Source: Acidobacteriota bacterium (GTDB lineage: Bacteria > Acidobacteriota > Terriglobia > Bryobacterales > Bryobacteraceae). Taken from it: a DNA stretch of 64,000 nucleotides. This document shows, one piece after another, positions 9,360 through 19,120 of the stretch (its first letter is position 1; every line of letters starts with the position of its first letter). The position numbers were made by a program, and so were the translations under genes. The notes beneath the pieces are model-generated. The model worked only from the letters and a program-made list of their open reading frames with translations, had not been told where the DNA came from and searched no databases. The stretch covers positions 58,247 through 122,246 of the forward strand of contig JACQZR010000065.1 in the NCBI GenBank assembly GCA_016213775.1. Reading direction: 5' to 3'.

Positions 9360-10358
9360 ATGAGAACCTATACACTGCAAGAACCAGGACGGTTGGTCGT
9401 GTCCAGCACATCAGCTCCGCAAGTGCCCGACCCTGGAGAGGCGCTGGTACGCGTGCTCACCGTCGGCATTTGCGGCACGGACCTACACGCCTTTGAAGGC
9501 ACGCAGCCGTTCTTTACTTATCCGCGGATTCTCGGCCATGAACTCGCCGTAGAGATCGTGCAGGTGGGGTATGGCGTGGAGGGCTTTAAGGCAGGCGATC
9601 ATTGCGCCGTGAATCCGTACTTGAACTGCGGCGCGTGCTCGGCCTGCCGGCGCGGCCGGACAAACTGTTGCGCCGGGATGCAAGTCATCGGAGTCCACAC
9701 CGACGGCGGGATGCGCGACAGTATTCTGCTACCTGCCAAGCTGCTGTACAAATGCGAGAAGCTGCCGCCTGTTCAGATTCCCCTGGTGGAGACGCTGGGA
9801 GTGGGAATTCATGCGGTGGGACGCGCCGCGGCGCAACCGGACGATCGCGCCATTGTGCTGGGTGCGGGGCCGATCGGACTTTCCGTGATGGAGTTTCTGA
9901 AGCTCGCCGGGGCGGATATTGGTGTGGTGGAGAAGATCCCGGAGCGTTTGGATTTCGCACGCAAACACCACGGCCTTTCTCGCTACTTCCCCTCCCACGA
10001 GGAGGCGCGGCAGGAAGAGCCATCCATGCTGGTGTTCGATTGCACAGGCGACAAGGAGTCCATGGATTCGTCGATTCAATTACTGCAGCAGGGCGGGACG
10101 CTGGTGTTTGTCGGTCTCATCAACGATAGGGTCTCCTTGTTCGATCCGGACCTGCACCGGCGCGAGGCGACGATTCTGGCGAGCCGCAACAGCACGGCGG
10201 CCGAGCACCGGCGCGTGTTGGAGGCGATGGAGAGCGGGCGTATCGACGTATCCCCATGGCCGACGGATTTCGTCAAGCCCGACGTGATGAGCGCGCGGTT
10301 CCCGTTGTGGCTGCGCAGACAGGCAGGTGTGTTGAAGGCTGTCGTCGACTGGCAATGA
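9360..10358 (+). CDS. Zinc-dependent medium-chain alcohol dehydrogenase
   Basis: The 332-residue cytoplasmic enzyme belongs to the MDR family that oxidises polyols, sugar acids or threonine with NAD(P). GICGTDLHAFEG supplies the catalytic-zinc cysteine, and GHELAVEIV the conserved His-Glu. The four-cysteine structural-zinc loop is NCGACSACRRGRTNCC. The nucleotide fold shows LGAGPIGLSVMEF. Overall it resembles sorbitol, galactonate or threonine dehydrogenases; the substrate cannot be read from the sequence. It sits 6 bases after receptor 2, and its stop overlaps the start of the next gene (ATGA), so it probably processes something imported here. Confidence 0.85.
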   Translation: MRTYTLQEPGRLVVSSTSAPQVPDPGEALVRVLTVGICGTDLHAFEGTQPFFTYPRILGHELAVEIVQVGYGVEGFKAGDHCAVNPYLNCGACSACRRGRTNCCAGMQVIGVHTDGGMRDSILLPAKLLYKCEKLPPVQIPLVETLGVGIHAVGRAAAQPDDRAIVLGAGPIGLSVMEFLKLAGADIGVVEKIPERLDFARKHHGLSRYFPSHEEARQEEPSMLVFDCTGDKESMDSSIQLLQQGGTLVFVGLINDRVSLFDPDLHRREATILASRNSTAAEHRRVLEAMESGRIDVSPWPTDFVKPDVMSARFPLWLRRQAGVLKAVVDWQ

Positions 10359-11149
10359 TTCTACGCATCACTGTTGTCCTCGTTCTTGCGGCTGCCTGCA
10401 TGGCGCAGAAGCTCGAGTTGGACCTCGCTACCAGCGCCCTCCTGCAGGAGCGGCTGCAGCGTGGCGTCGTTCCTCTCAAGAAACGGCAGGCGGCCATCAG
10501 CCAGGTGTTTCATGAGGCCGGCTGTCCGGTGGAAGCGCAAAGGGTGGACAAGTCATTCGGCAATGTCATCTGCACGCTGAGGGGACAAACGGATTCCACC
10601 ATCATTGTGGGTGCGCACTACGATTTCGTCGAGCGCGGCACTGGCATTGTGGATGACTGGAGTGGTACTGCGTTGCTGCCCTCGTTGTTTGAGGCTCTGA
10701 AGAAGGGGCCACGGCAGCACACGTTCGTCTTTGTGGCCTTTGCCAAGGAAGAGCGCGGGCTCATCGGGTCGACGCTGTTTGTGAAGAAGTTGACAGCCGG
10801 GGACAGGAAGAATATCCGCGCATTCGTAAATCTGGAATGCCTGGGCCTGACGCCGCCGAAAGTGTGGAGCAGCCGCTCGAACAGCGAATTGATCGGGCGG
10901 CTGGACGAGCTTGCCAAGACCTTGGGCATCCTGGTCGATCGGGTGAATGTGGACAAAGTGGGGGACGACGACACACGCCCGTTCTTCACGGCGCGGATCC
11001 CGGTAATCTCGATTCACTCCATCACGCAAGAGACATTCGGAATTCTGCACAGCTCCATGGATCGCCTCGACTACATCCAGAAAGACGACTACTACGACGC
11101 GTTCCGGCTGGTGGCGTTCTATCTGGCGTATCTCGATATGAAGCTGTGA
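10355..11149 (+). CDS. Exported M28-family zinc peptidase
   Basis: This 264-residue protein begins with a signal peptide (MILRITVVLVLAAACMAQK). It carries the M28 aminopeptidase pattern: VGAHYDFV (His-x-Asp zinc site), DDWSGTA (bridging Asp), FAKEERG (catalytic Glu pair), NLEC and a late SIHS histidine. Such enzymes remove N-terminal residues from peptides with two zinc ions, in the periplasm or outside. The ATG at 10355 overlaps the dehydrogenase stop by four bases (ATGA), which supports this start over an upstream in-frame codon at 10256 and suggests translational coupling. Confidence 0.85.
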   Translation: MILRITVVLVLAAACMAQKLELDLATSALLQERLQRGVVPLKKRQAAISQVFHEAGCPVEAQRVDKSFGNVICTLRGQTDSTIIVGAHYDFVERGTGIVDDWSGTALLPSLFEALKKGPRQHTFVFVAFAKEERGLIGSTLFVKKLTAGDRKNIRAFVNLECLGLTPPKVWSSRSNSELIGRLDELAKTLGILVDRVNVDKVGDDDTRPFFTARIPVISIHSITQETFGILHSSMDRLDYIQKDDYYDAFRLVAFYLAYLDMKL

Positions 11150-11228
11150 TCGTCCGTTCGCCTGACGCCTGGTGTATACTCATCTCAATTCGAGCTTACA
11201 CTTGGAAACTCAATGTAGGAGTTTACGC

Positions 11229-14200
11229 GTGACAGGGATTCAATCTTGCAGGCTTCTCTCGTTTTCTTTTCTCCTGGTGTCCGCCGTTTCGGCCCAGGAG
11301 TACCGTGCCACATTACTCGGTCAAGTAACCGACCCAACCGGAGCGGCGATCGCATCGGCGAATGTCAAAGCCACTCGCGAAGGTACACAGGTGACCAAGG
11401 AAACGGCCACCAATCAGGAAGGCATCTACTCCATCATCGGACTCGATCCGGCGCAATACACGGTGACGATTACAGCGGCGGGTTTCAAGACGGTCATCCG
11501 GTCCGGCATCGTGCTGCAGACGGCGCAGAGGCTGAATCTGCCAGTAACGTTGGAAGTGGGCCAGATGACCACTGAAGTCACGGTGATCGGCGAACAGGAG
11601 TTGGTGCAAACGGCAACCGCATCGCGTGGCCTGGTCTTCGATCCCATCAAGATGCAGGAGATCCCGTTGAACGGCCGGCAGGCATTCATGCTCATGCGGC
11701 TGTCGCCAGGGGTCATGTTCACACAGCGGACCTTCGGGTCATCGGGTTTTTCCGGTACGCGGGCCTGGGATGTGAACGGCAGTTTCACCATGAACGGTGG
11801 ACGCACCGGGACGAATCAGTTCCTGCTCAACGGCGCGCCCATTTCCACGAACGGGACATTCAACGTGTCTCCGAACGTCGAAGCCGTCCAGGAAATGAAG
11901 ATCATGGTCAACACCTATGATTCACAATATGGACGCAGCGGCGGCGGACACGTGAACACGACCTTGCGCTCCGGCACCAACGGGTGGCACGGTTCATTAT
12001 TCGATTTCTGGCGCAACAGGATTCTCGACGCGAACACGCGGCAGAACAACGCCGCCGGTGCCAAGCGCGGTTTCCGCAACCAGCATCAGTATGGCGGAAT
12101 CATCGGCGGACCGATACGGAAGGACAAGGACTTCGTGTTCTTCTCCTTTGAAGGCTGGCAGGAGCGGACGCCGTTCCCGTCAGTAACGTCGGTGCCGACA
12201 GCGGATATGCGTACCGGGAATTTTAATACCACTCCGGCGGGCTTCAATGGTCCTGTTCGGGTGTTCGATCCCTTGACGGCGGTTCCCTGCACCGATCCCT
12301 CGGTGTCGTCGCAATGCCGCTCCGGCGCGCTCTTTCTGCGTCAGCCGTTCCCGGGAAACGTGATTCCACAGAACCGGCAGAGCCCCATCGGACGGGCGAT
12401 CCTCTCGTACTATCCGATGCCGAATTTCAATCCGACCGCACTCACGCAAAACTTCGTGCGCGCGGACAACCTCGGCAAGTACCGCTATGAACAACCCATG
12501 GCGCGTTACGACAAGATCCTCACGTCGAATGACAGACTCTATTTCCTGTTCACATTCCAGGACGGGTCGGAGGTGCGCAACTCCAACGGATTCGATCCTC
12601 CGGCGCGTACGGGGAACGAACCGGGCACGGTACGCCGGGACATGAACTATGTCATCAGCTATGACCGGACAATGACCCCGACGCGGCTGTTTCATGTACA
12701 GGCCAGCTACAACCGCTTTGTCCAGAATTTCCCGGATGTGTCCGACTACGACTTTACCTACGACAAGATCGGCATCAAGAAGCTGCCAGTGGTGGATACG
12801 TTCCCCACGCGGCTGACGCCTCGCGTGACGGTGAGCGGCTACAATGACATTTTTGGAAATCAGTTCATCAACCAAAGCTCGCGGCAGCAGGCAAATCTGC
12901 AGGCCAACGTGAGCGAACTGCGTGGTAGACACTCGCTGAAATTCGGATCAGAAGTGGCGCTCCTCATGCGGCACGGCAAGTCGGCCGGGCGCGCGGGCGG
13001 GCAACTTGGCTTCAACAATATCTGGAGCCGGCAGATGCGCGGTGTCCGCGTGGACGGTCTGGACGGCAATGGCGTTGCGGACGCATTGCTGGGAACTTTA
13101 GACAGCGGTGTGATCAACTACAACGGCACGTTTTTCCGGAGAGAGCCATACATCGCCGGTTTCTTCCAGGACGACTGGAAGGTGAACAACAGGCTGACGC
13201 TGAACCTCGGATTGCGCTGGGACGTGCAGTTCCCGTTCACGGAATTGCATAACCGTGTGAATGGCGATTGGGATTACACGACTCCACAAGCGTTCTCAGG
13301 ACAGGTGGTAGCGAGGTGGCGCGATCTCGCGGCGGCCACGGCAAACTATCCCGCCGCTCCATCCGCCATCGTCGGCGGGATGACCTTCGCGGGAGTGAAC
13401 GGGCGCTCGCGCCGCATCTACAATTTCGATCTCAGCAATATCCAACCGCGCATTGGTATCGCTTACGCCATCACACCCAAGACGGTGATGCGCGGCGGCG
13501 CGGGGATTTTCCACCGGACGGCGACACAAGACGGATTGACCACCGGCTTCTCAATCAACACGAACTATGTCAATTCCGTGGATGGAGGGCGTACACCGCG
13601 TTCTGCGCTCACCGGCCCGTATTCCCTGGAAGACCCGTTTCCGGATGGTGTGGTGCGGCCATTCGGAAGCGCACTGGGAATCGCCACGAACGTCGGCAAC
13701 GGCGTGAGCTTCGATCCGCCGAACCGGCCCATCCCGCGCACGTATCAATGGTCGTACACAATCGAGCGCGAGCTTCCCGGAAGGATGGTCCTGGAAGTCT
13801 CCTACGTCGGCAGCACGACGGTGCATGAACCGGTGGGTTTCCAGATTGGAGAAATGAACCAGGCGAACTGGGATGCCGCGCAGTCCAACCCGGCCTTCTA
13901 TCAACAGACGGTCACCAATCCCTTTTTTGGGGCGTTGCCGTCGGCGTCTACTTTCGGCACATCGACGACCATTCAACGGCGCGACCTGTTCCGGCGCATC
14001 CCGCAGTTTGCCGGAGTGACGAACAACATACTTCCTGTGGGGAAGGTCTGGTACAACGGCCTGCAAACGCGGTTTGAGAAACGCGCGTTCGGCGACCGGA
14101 GCAAAGCGGGCGCACTCACCTGGGTGTTGGCCTATACATGGTCCAAGCAGATGGAGCGCGCCTGGTATGACGCGTTCAGTTTCGAGTGGCGCAAACCGTT

Positions 14201-14756
14201 CACGCAAGTGGCTGATATCGACCGTTCGCACAACTTCTCGGTGGCGTTGATTTGGGATCTGCCGTTCGGCAACGGGCGCGCGATGTTCAACAACCTGCCG
14301 AAGGCGGCGAATCTGCTAATCGGCGGGTGGACAGCGAACGCCAACCTCATCTATCAATCGGGAGTGCCGTTGGGGTCGTGGAGAAGTTGGGAATTCCTCT
14401 GCGGCGATCCACTCTCCGGAACGCGGACGGAGACTTCGTGGTTCTTCAACGACCGCTCGAAGACCTCGCAATGCTTCCGTCAATTGCGGCCATTTGAGTA
14501 CACCGTGCTGCCGTCGCGATTCCACTCCATTCGCGGACACACTGCGCCACAGCTTGACGTAATGTTGTCCAAGAAGATGAACTTCACGGAACGCTGGCAG
14601 CTCGAGTTCCGCGCAGAGGCGTTCAATGCGACGAACACTCCGTTGCGTGGGGACCCGGCGTCGACGAATCCGACGGACGGGCAGTTTGGCATATTGCCTG
14701 TGCAGCAGTTGAACTTCTCGAGGAACATCCAGCTCGGTATGCGGCTGCGCTTCTGA
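11229..14756 (+). CDS. Oar-like TonB-dependent receptor 3
   Basis: The 1,175-residue outer-membrane receptor shows a signal peptide (LLSFSFLLVSAVSAQ), a carboxypeptidase-regulatory-like domain (about 22-105, LLGQVTDPTGAAIASANV), a plug region with EIPLNGRQAFMLMRLSPGV, and a barrel ending LGMRLRF. The start is the GTG at 11229, with TAGGAG about 8 bases upstream and the signal peptide directly after; an upstream ATG at 11172 would add an implausible leader. It follows the M28 peptidase by 79 bases, so it may have its own promoter. The NGR(Q) plug motif differs from the other two receptors in the window. Confidence 0.88.
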   Translation: MTGIQSCRLLSFSFLLVSAVSAQEYRATLLGQVTDPTGAAIASANVKATREGTQVTKETATNQEGIYSIIGLDPAQYTVTITAAGFKTVIRSGIVLQTAQRLNLPVTLEVGQMTTEVTVIGEQELVQTATASRGLVFDPIKMQEIPLNGRQAFMLMRLSPGVMFTQRTFGSSGFSGTRAWDVNGSFTMNGGRTGTNQFLLNGAPISTNGTFNVSPNVEAVQEMKIMVNTYDSQYGRSGGGHVNTTLRSGTNGWHGSLFDFWRNRILDANTRQNNAAGAKRGFRNQHQYGGIIGGPIRKDKDFVFFSFEGWQERTPFPSVTSVPTADMRTGNFNTTPAGFNGPVRVFDPLTAVPCTDPSVSSQCRSGALFLRQPFPGNVIPQNRQSPIGRAILSYYPMPNFNPTALTQNFVRADNLGKYRYEQPMARYDKILTSNDRLYFLFTFQDGSEVRNSNGFDPPARTGNEPGTVRRDMNYVISYDRTMTPTRLFHVQASYNRFVQNFPDVSDYDFTYDKIGIKKLPVVDTFPTRLTPRVTVSGYNDIFGNQFINQSSRQQANLQANVSELRGRHSLKFGSEVALLMRHGKSAGRAGGQLGFNNIWSRQMRGVRVDGLDGNGVADALLGTLDSGVINYNGTFFRREPYIAGFFQDDWKVNNRLTLNLGLRWDVQFPFTELHNRVNGDWDYTTPQAFSGQVVARWRDLAAATANYPAAPSAIVGGMTFAGVNGRSRRIYNFDLSNIQPRIGIAYAITPKTVMRGGAGIFHRTATQDGLTTGFSINTNYVNSVDGGRTPRSALTGPYSLEDPFPDGVVRPFGSALGIATNVGNGVSFDPPNRPIPRTYQWSYTIERELPGRMVLEVSYVGSTTVHEPVGFQIGEMNQANWDAAQSNPAFYQQTVTNPFFGALPSASTFGTSTTIQRRDLFRRIPQFAGVTNNILPVGKVWYNGLQTRFEKRAFGDRSKAGALTWVLAYTWSKQMERAWYDAFSFEWRKPFTQVADIDRSHNFSVALIWDLPFGNGRAMFNNLPKAANLLIGGWTANANLIYQSGVPLGSWRSWEFLCGDPLSGTRTETSWFFNDRSKTSQCFRQLRPFEYTVLPSRFHSIRGHTAPQLDVMLSKKMNFTERWQLEFRAEAFNATNTPLRGDPASTNPTDGQFGILPVQQLNFSRNIQLGMRLRF

Positions 14757-14991
14757 TCACGTCGATTCGATTGGTTGCCAGCACTGGACTCTCCATTGCT
14801 GCTCCATAGCCATGACTATCCTGCTGTGTGGGGCGGCCAATCCTGGCCGCGGCTGGCCTTTCCAGGCCAGCCATTCTGCAGCACGGCGATGATTTCGATT
14901 GGCTATCGAAGGGCATTCGATAACGCGGAGCTCGGCGGTATCCGGGCTATCGGTGGCGATGTCACTCAGTATTTCGCTGCTATTCGGACCT
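14757..14991. other. Intergenic region between convergent genes
   Basis: About 235 bases separate the receptor 3 stop from the stop of the minus-strand antitoxin gene. It contains the tandem hairpins at 14833-14872 and otherwise no recognisable feature. I looked here for a ParE-type toxin to partner the antitoxin and found none. Confidence 0.5.
14833..14872. repeat. Two adjacent perfect hairpins (REP-like element)
   Basis: GCGGCCA-ATCC-TGGCCGC (14833-14850) is followed without gap by GGCTGGCCT-TTCC-AGGCCAGCC (14851-14872). Both are perfect palindromes with 4-base loops. The pair lies between two genes that converge, so it could act as a bidirectional terminator or be a REP-type repeat. A pair of the same architecture occurs at 55128-55160. 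Confidence 0.6.
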
Positions 14992-15282
14992 CTATTTGCG
15001 CGAGCGCCGTTTGGGATGGGATGCAATCATGGTTCGCAGATCTTCAAATGCCTGTTCGCCGTCCAACACTTCACCACGCTCCGCTTGCGCGGCTCCGCGT
15101 TCCAGCTTCGCCTTGAGAGATCGTAGGGCATCGTCACGCTCCCGCTCCTGCCGTTCCAATAGACGCAGCGCTTCTCGAACCACTTCACTGCTGGTTTGGT
15201 ACCGGCCAGTTTGCACACGGCCCTGAATGAAGGCGTCCAGTTCAGGTGGCAGTGATATGTTGACGGTTATTCGGTTGGTCAT
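14992..15282 (-). CDS. ParD-like ribbon-helix-helix antitoxin, no toxin seen
   Basis: The 96-residue protein has the ParD pattern: TVNISLPPELDAFIQGRVQTGRYQ (DNA-binding strand and first helix), SSEVVREALRLLER (second helix), then a charged C-terminal tail for toxin binding. ParD proteins bind DNA as ribbon-helix-helix dimers, repress their own promoter and neutralise a ParE toxin. parE normally follows directly. Here the downstream side holds only a hairpin element and the end of a receptor gene, so this is an orphan. An ATG start at 15282 and full length for the family make it likely to be a real gene. Confidence 0.75.
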   Translation of the reverse strand: MTNRITVNISLPPELDAFIQGRVQTGRYQTSSEVVREALRLLERQERERDDALRSLKAKLERGAAQAERGEVLDGEQAFEDLRTMIASHPKRRSRK

Positions 15283-15306
15283 AATTAATCTGCAACGAGT
15301 ATCCTC

Positions 15307-16095
15307 TCACCGGTTGAGCAGCGGGTCAGCCGGCAGGTTCGACAGGTCGTAGAACTGCGCGACATCCTTCAGCGCGAGCACGGTGCACTTCTGCTGCTTC
15401 AAGTGATCCATGTACTGACGGAAGAGTTCCGGCGGCGTGTGGACCCAGGGGTGCGCGGTGTCGGGCACGCCGTGAAACTGCAATACAGTGATTTTGCCGT
15501 CGCGCGCTTGGGCGACGGCGTTACGGAAGTTTTCCAACGTGCCGTTGGGATAGGAATCATGCGTGGTGGGGATGAGCAGCGGATGATGTCGCCCGGGGTC
15601 GAAGACGGGTCCTACCAGCACCTTGCCGTATGCCACTTCCGGTGCGCCGCCGCGGCGTGCGAGACGAAAGCCGCGTTGTTGCAGGACGGCGAGCGCCGCT
15701 TTACCGAAGTTGTTGCCGGGCCACGCGAAGCACGTGGGCTTGGGCACCTTCACCTTTTCGAGTTCGGCTTCCACCTGATCAAGCTCCGCGGCGAGCTTCG
15801 CTGCGGCTTGCGCAGAGGCGAAATTGGCGTGCGTCCAAGTGTGATTGCCGATCTCGAAACCCATGCCGTGCAACTCGGCGATGTCGGACCACGACATGAA
15901 GTTCGCGGTGTCTTCCATCCAGCGGTGTGTGACAAAGAATGTCGCCGGAAAGCCGAGGTCCTTCAAGTACGGCCCGACGAACGTACGGTGCGATTTGACG
16001 GCGTCGTCAAAGGTGAGCACAACCGTTGCATCCGGCGGCCGCTTGGCCGCGAGCGCGGCGGCAGGGACTGCCGCAAGAAACGCCCGGCGCCTCAT
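15307..16095 (-). CDS. Exported polysaccharide deacetylase (NodB-type)
   Basis: This 262-residue carbohydrate esterase removes acetyl groups from polysaccharides. It carries the NodB motifs: VVLTFDDAV (catalytic base and metal Asp), GNHTWTH (two metal histidines), FAWPGNNFG and LQFHGVPD. The N terminus MRRRAFLAAVPAAALAAK looks like a Tat-type or basic signal peptide, so it probably acts in the periplasm. Its ATG overlaps the stop of the upstream SGNH hydrolase by four bases (16092-16095), so the two are likely made together and may deacetylate or de-esterify the same glycan. Confidence 0.85.
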   Translation of the reverse strand: MRRRAFLAAVPAAALAAKRPPDATVVLTFDDAVKSHRTFVGPYLKDLGFPATFFVTHRWMEDTANFMSWSDIAELHGMGFEIGNHTWTHANFASAQAAAKLAAELDQVEAELEKVKVPKPTCFAWPGNNFGKAALAVLQQRGFRLARRGGAPEVAYGKVLVGPVFDPGRHHPLLIPTTHDSYPNGTLENFRNAVAQARDGKITVLQFHGVPDTAHPWVHTPPELFRQYMDHLKQQKCTVLALKDVAQFYDLSNLPADPLLNR

Positions 16096-17180
16096 TTGAG
16101 GATCCTTCGCAGCACCCTCTCAAATGCCTGGGCTTGATGTAGAAATCCGAGGTCGGTGGGGTGTGAACCGTCGATGGTGTCCTCGCCGTCAGCGCTGAGC
16201 AACTCCTCGCCTTTGAGGTAGTGGAGCGCCGGCACTTTGTCCTTTTGCAGTTTGGCGTAGACCGCGCGCATCGCCTGATGATTGGTTTCGTTGCGCTCGC
16301 GCCGCGAGGGATTGAGGAAGTTGTCGGCGTAATTGCGATCTTCCACCAGCAGAATGGGCGTGGCAGGGTGCGCCTTGCGCAGCGTCAGTACGCAGTTCTC
16401 TGCGCGCTCGTTGATGTCCTTGGCGGTCATGTTGGGCAGGCAATCCAGCACGAAAACCGCGGGGTCCAGTTCGGCCACAAACTTCGCCACCTCCGGTTCC
16501 ATGCGGCCGTTGCCCGAAAACCCGAGGTTGATCACTTCGCGGTTGAACATGCGTCCCAACATCGCCACGTGCGTCATGCCGGGCCGCGAGGCAGAGATCC
16601 CGTGAGTGATGGACGTTCCGTAGAAGAGGATGGGCTTGGATCCGGCGGGACGCCCCGCGCCTGGTGAAATCGCCGCGCCTTGCAGAACTCCGATTTCGAT
16701 CGATGTGACCGCGTTGCGCAGCGGCAGGTATAGCATGTAGTCGCGTTGGCCCGGCGGAATGTTTGTGGCTAGCGTGTCGGTGTTCTCCGGGAACTTCGTG
16801 GGTCGCCCGATCCCGAGCCAGTGCCACTTGCCCGCGTCGGTGCGAGCGTACAGATCAAGGCCGCTCGCCGCGGTGGCTGTGATGTTCGCTGAAGCGAGGT
16901 TCTTGTTGCTGACGGTCCAGCGGGCGTGGATCGCCTTCGAGTTGGCGTTGAAGCGCACCAATACCCCGGAAGAGTCCCGGCTCAGATTCCAGACGGCGTC
17001 GCGAACCACACCCTCGGCACGCGCGGGAAGCCGGTCAAATGGGGATTTCCGGTCCTTGAATCCGAGTCCTTCCACCGTGAACTTCTTCGCGTCATGCCAG
17101 TCGAGTTCAGGTGCCTGGCGTTCGGTTTGCGCGGCCAGCGGCGAGGCCGCGGACGCTGTAAGGAAGTGTCGGCGTTGCAT
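16092..17180 (-). CDS. Exported SGNH/GDSL-type hydrolase
   Basis: The 362-residue protein has a Tat-like leader (MQRRHFLTASAASPLAAQ), an N-terminal beta domain (about 30-165) and a C-terminal SGNH esterase domain. The catalytic serine block reads FYGTSITHG, the glycine block NLGFSGNGRM, and the Asp/His block DGSHPTDLG. The layout resembles SGNH proteins with a jelly-roll N-terminal domain that act on acylated carbohydrates, though the exact substrate is unknown. It overlaps the following polysaccharide deacetylase gene by four bases. A promoter should lie in the 182-base gap to the divergent kinase gene at 17363. Confidence 0.82.
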   Translation of the reverse strand: MQRRHFLTASAASPLAAQTERQAPELDWHDAKKFTVEGLGFKDRKSPFDRLPARAEGVVRDAVWNLSRDSSGVLVRFNANSKAIHARWTVSNKNLASANITATAASGLDLYARTDAGKWHWLGIGRPTKFPENTDTLATNIPPGQRDYMLYLPLRNAVTSIEIGVLQGAAISPGAGRPAGSKPILFYGTSITHGISASRPGMTHVAMLGRMFNREVINLGFSGNGRMEPEVAKFVAELDPAVFVLDCLPNMTAKDINERAENCVLTLRKAHPATPILLVEDRNYADNFLNPSRRERNETNHQAMRAVYAKLQKDKVPALHYLKGEELLSADGEDTIDGSHPTDLGFLHQAQAFERVLRRILK

Positions 17181-17362
17181 GGAACGACCAGTGTACCAAG
17201 GCTTCGCGTTGACCCCGGCTTTACATTCCTAACGCTTCTTTTACCCAGCCTTTGCAGCCCAACGGGACCGCGCTGGCGTACTGTGTATAGAGGTCGGTGT
17301 TCTCGTCCCGGCTTGTCTCGTGTGCCGTGCCGCCACCGTCCTCCCCGGAGCCGCGTTAGCCT

Positions 17363-19120
17363 ATGAACATGGAGCAGATCAAACGACAGGCCTTGTTTTC
17401 CTGGGCCGCGGTTGCTGTTCTTGCGCTCCTTTGCGGCGCATTGGCGATCCTGCAGTACAAATGGGTCGGACAGGTGACCCGAGCACAGCAGGAGCGTCAC
17501 CGGAAGGAACTTCAGATCGCGCTCACCAATCTCGGTGAGGCGTTCAATACCTCCTTCGCGGAAGCGGTAAAGGCGCTTCGGCCGGCGGACTCACAGGTAG
17601 AATCGATGGGCCGCGAGGAGGCCTACGCAGCGCGGTTCCGTCAGTGGCGTGCATCCGGGCAAAGGCTGCTGTTCCGAGCCGTGGCGCTTGCCGTTCCGCA
17701 GGAAGAGGAAGTCAACCTGCTCCTGTTGGATTTCGCCCAAGGCCGTTTCCAGCCGGCAAACTGGCCGGAGTCATGGTCCACCATGCGCCAGCATTTATTG
17801 GCTCGCACCAACCGCGGAGGCCGTCCCCCTCCGAACGATCTAGATGATACTCTGCTCTTCGAGATTCCGCGCTTCGGGCGCCCCCCGCATCCGCCGGGCA
17901 CGCCAGACGGACCGGAAGCCCGTCCAGGCGAGCAGGAATGGCTCATCCTCGAACTGGATGGGGATTATGTGCGCAAGAGCGTACTGCCTCGACTGATCCA
18001 GGAGCACCTGCCCGATCCGGGTACGTTCCGCGTCGAAGTGACGCAACGCGGCAACCCCTCCGCGGTGTTCTTCCACTATCCGGCCGACGACGCGGACCGC
18101 GCGAAGCTGGAGGCCGATGCAACAATCACCCTGTTCGAACCGAACCTGGCTCGCGGCCTGGGAATGCGCCGTGGAGGCAAGGGTCCACCTCCACAGGAAC
18201 CGGTCATGTCCGGCCCCGGCCGCGGACGCTGGCAGATGACCGTAATGCACGCTTCCGGTTCGGAGGAATCGGCCGTGCGCCGCGCACGATGGCAGAACCT
18301 CGCGATATCGGCCGCCATTTTTCTGCTGATGTTCGCGGTGGTGGCTGCACTGATGCGCTTCTCGCGGCAGGCGCAACAACTGGCCGAGTTACAGATGAAC
18401 TTCGTCGCCAACGTTTCGCACGAGCTCCGCACGCCACTGACAGTGATTCGCACCGCGGCCCACAACCTGAAGGGGCGAGTAGCGGCAAACCCCGCGCAGG
18501 TCGAGCGCTATGGCGACCTGATCCAGCGCGAGGGCGAGCGGCTTTCCATATTGGTGGAGCAGGTCCTTCGATTCGCTGGCGGGCGCGTCGGTAACGTGAT
18601 CCGCGAGAAGACTCCCGTGGCGGTGGAGAATGTAATTGAGGACAGCATCCGCGCCAGCAAGTTATCCATTGAGAATGCGCGCCTCAACGTCGACAAGACG
18701 TTGGCCCCGGGGCTGCCGCTTGTCATGGCTGACGAACTCGCGTTGCAGCATGCGATTCAGAACCTGCTCGACAACGCGGTGAAATACGGCACGGAGGGCA
18801 ACAATTGGATCGGAATTGAAGCCTCTCCTATCACCGGGCAGAACGCCCATTTCGTGGAGATTCGCATCTCCGACCGCGGGCCGGGCATCCCGCACGACGA
18901 GCAAGACAAGATCTTCGATCCGTTTTTCCGCGGCCGCCGCGCCGTCATGGATCAAATTCACGGTACCGGTCTGGGGCTGAACCTCGTCAAAAAGATCATA
19001 GAAGCTCACGGCGGTACCGTACGCGTGCACAGTGAACCGATGAAAGGCACTGAGTTTGTGATTCGAATCCCAGCCGCCCCACCGGAGTTACAGGATGAGT
19101 TCGCGCATTCTATTGATTGA
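17363..19120 (+). CDS. Membrane-bound sensor histidine kinase
   Basis: This 585-residue kinase has transmembrane segments at about 11-31 and 311-333 with a roughly 280-residue periplasmic sensor between them. The sensor contains an unusual Pro/Gly-rich stretch (about 150-190). The dimerisation/phospho-acceptor box is ANVSHELRTPLT with His353. The ATPase domain shows QNLLDNAVKYG (N box), DRGPGIP (G1) and GTGLGLNLVKKI (G2). It autophosphorylates and passes phosphate to the response regulator encoded next, with which it overlaps by 26 bases. GGAG lies upstream of the ATG. The signal is unknown. Confidence 0.92.
   Translation: MNMEQIKRQALFSWAAVAVLALLCGALAILQYKWVGQVTRAQQERHRKELQIALTNLGEAFNTSFAEAVKALRPADSQVESMGREEAYAARFRQWRASGQRLLFRAVALAVPQEEEVNLLLLDFAQGRFQPANWPESWSTMRQHLLARTNRGGRPPPNDLDDTLLFEIPRFGRPPHPPGTPDGPEARPGEQEWLILELDGDYVRKSVLPRLIQEHLPDPGTFRVEVTQRGNPSAVFFHYPADDADRAKLEADATITLFEPNLARGLGMRRGGKGPPPQEPVMSGPGRGRWQMTVMHASGSEESAVRRARWQNLAISAAIFLLMFAVVAALMRFSRQAQQLAELQMNFVANVSHELRTPLTVIRTAAHNLKGRVAANPAQVERYGDLIQREGERLSILVEQVLRFAGGRVGNVIREKTPVAVENVIEDSIRASKLSIENARLNVDKTLAPGLPLVMADELALQHAIQNLLDNAVKYGTEGNNWIGIEASPITGQNAHFVEIRISDRGPGIPHDEQDKIFDPFFRGRRAVMDQIHGTGLGLNLVKKIIEAHGGTVRVHSEPMKGTEFVIRIPAAPPELQDEFAHSID

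Noticed and set aside
14757..14991. A ParE toxin for the ParD-like antitoxin at 14992
   Set aside because: Neither frame downstream of the antitoxin shows the ParE pattern; the space holds hairpins and the end of a receptor gene.
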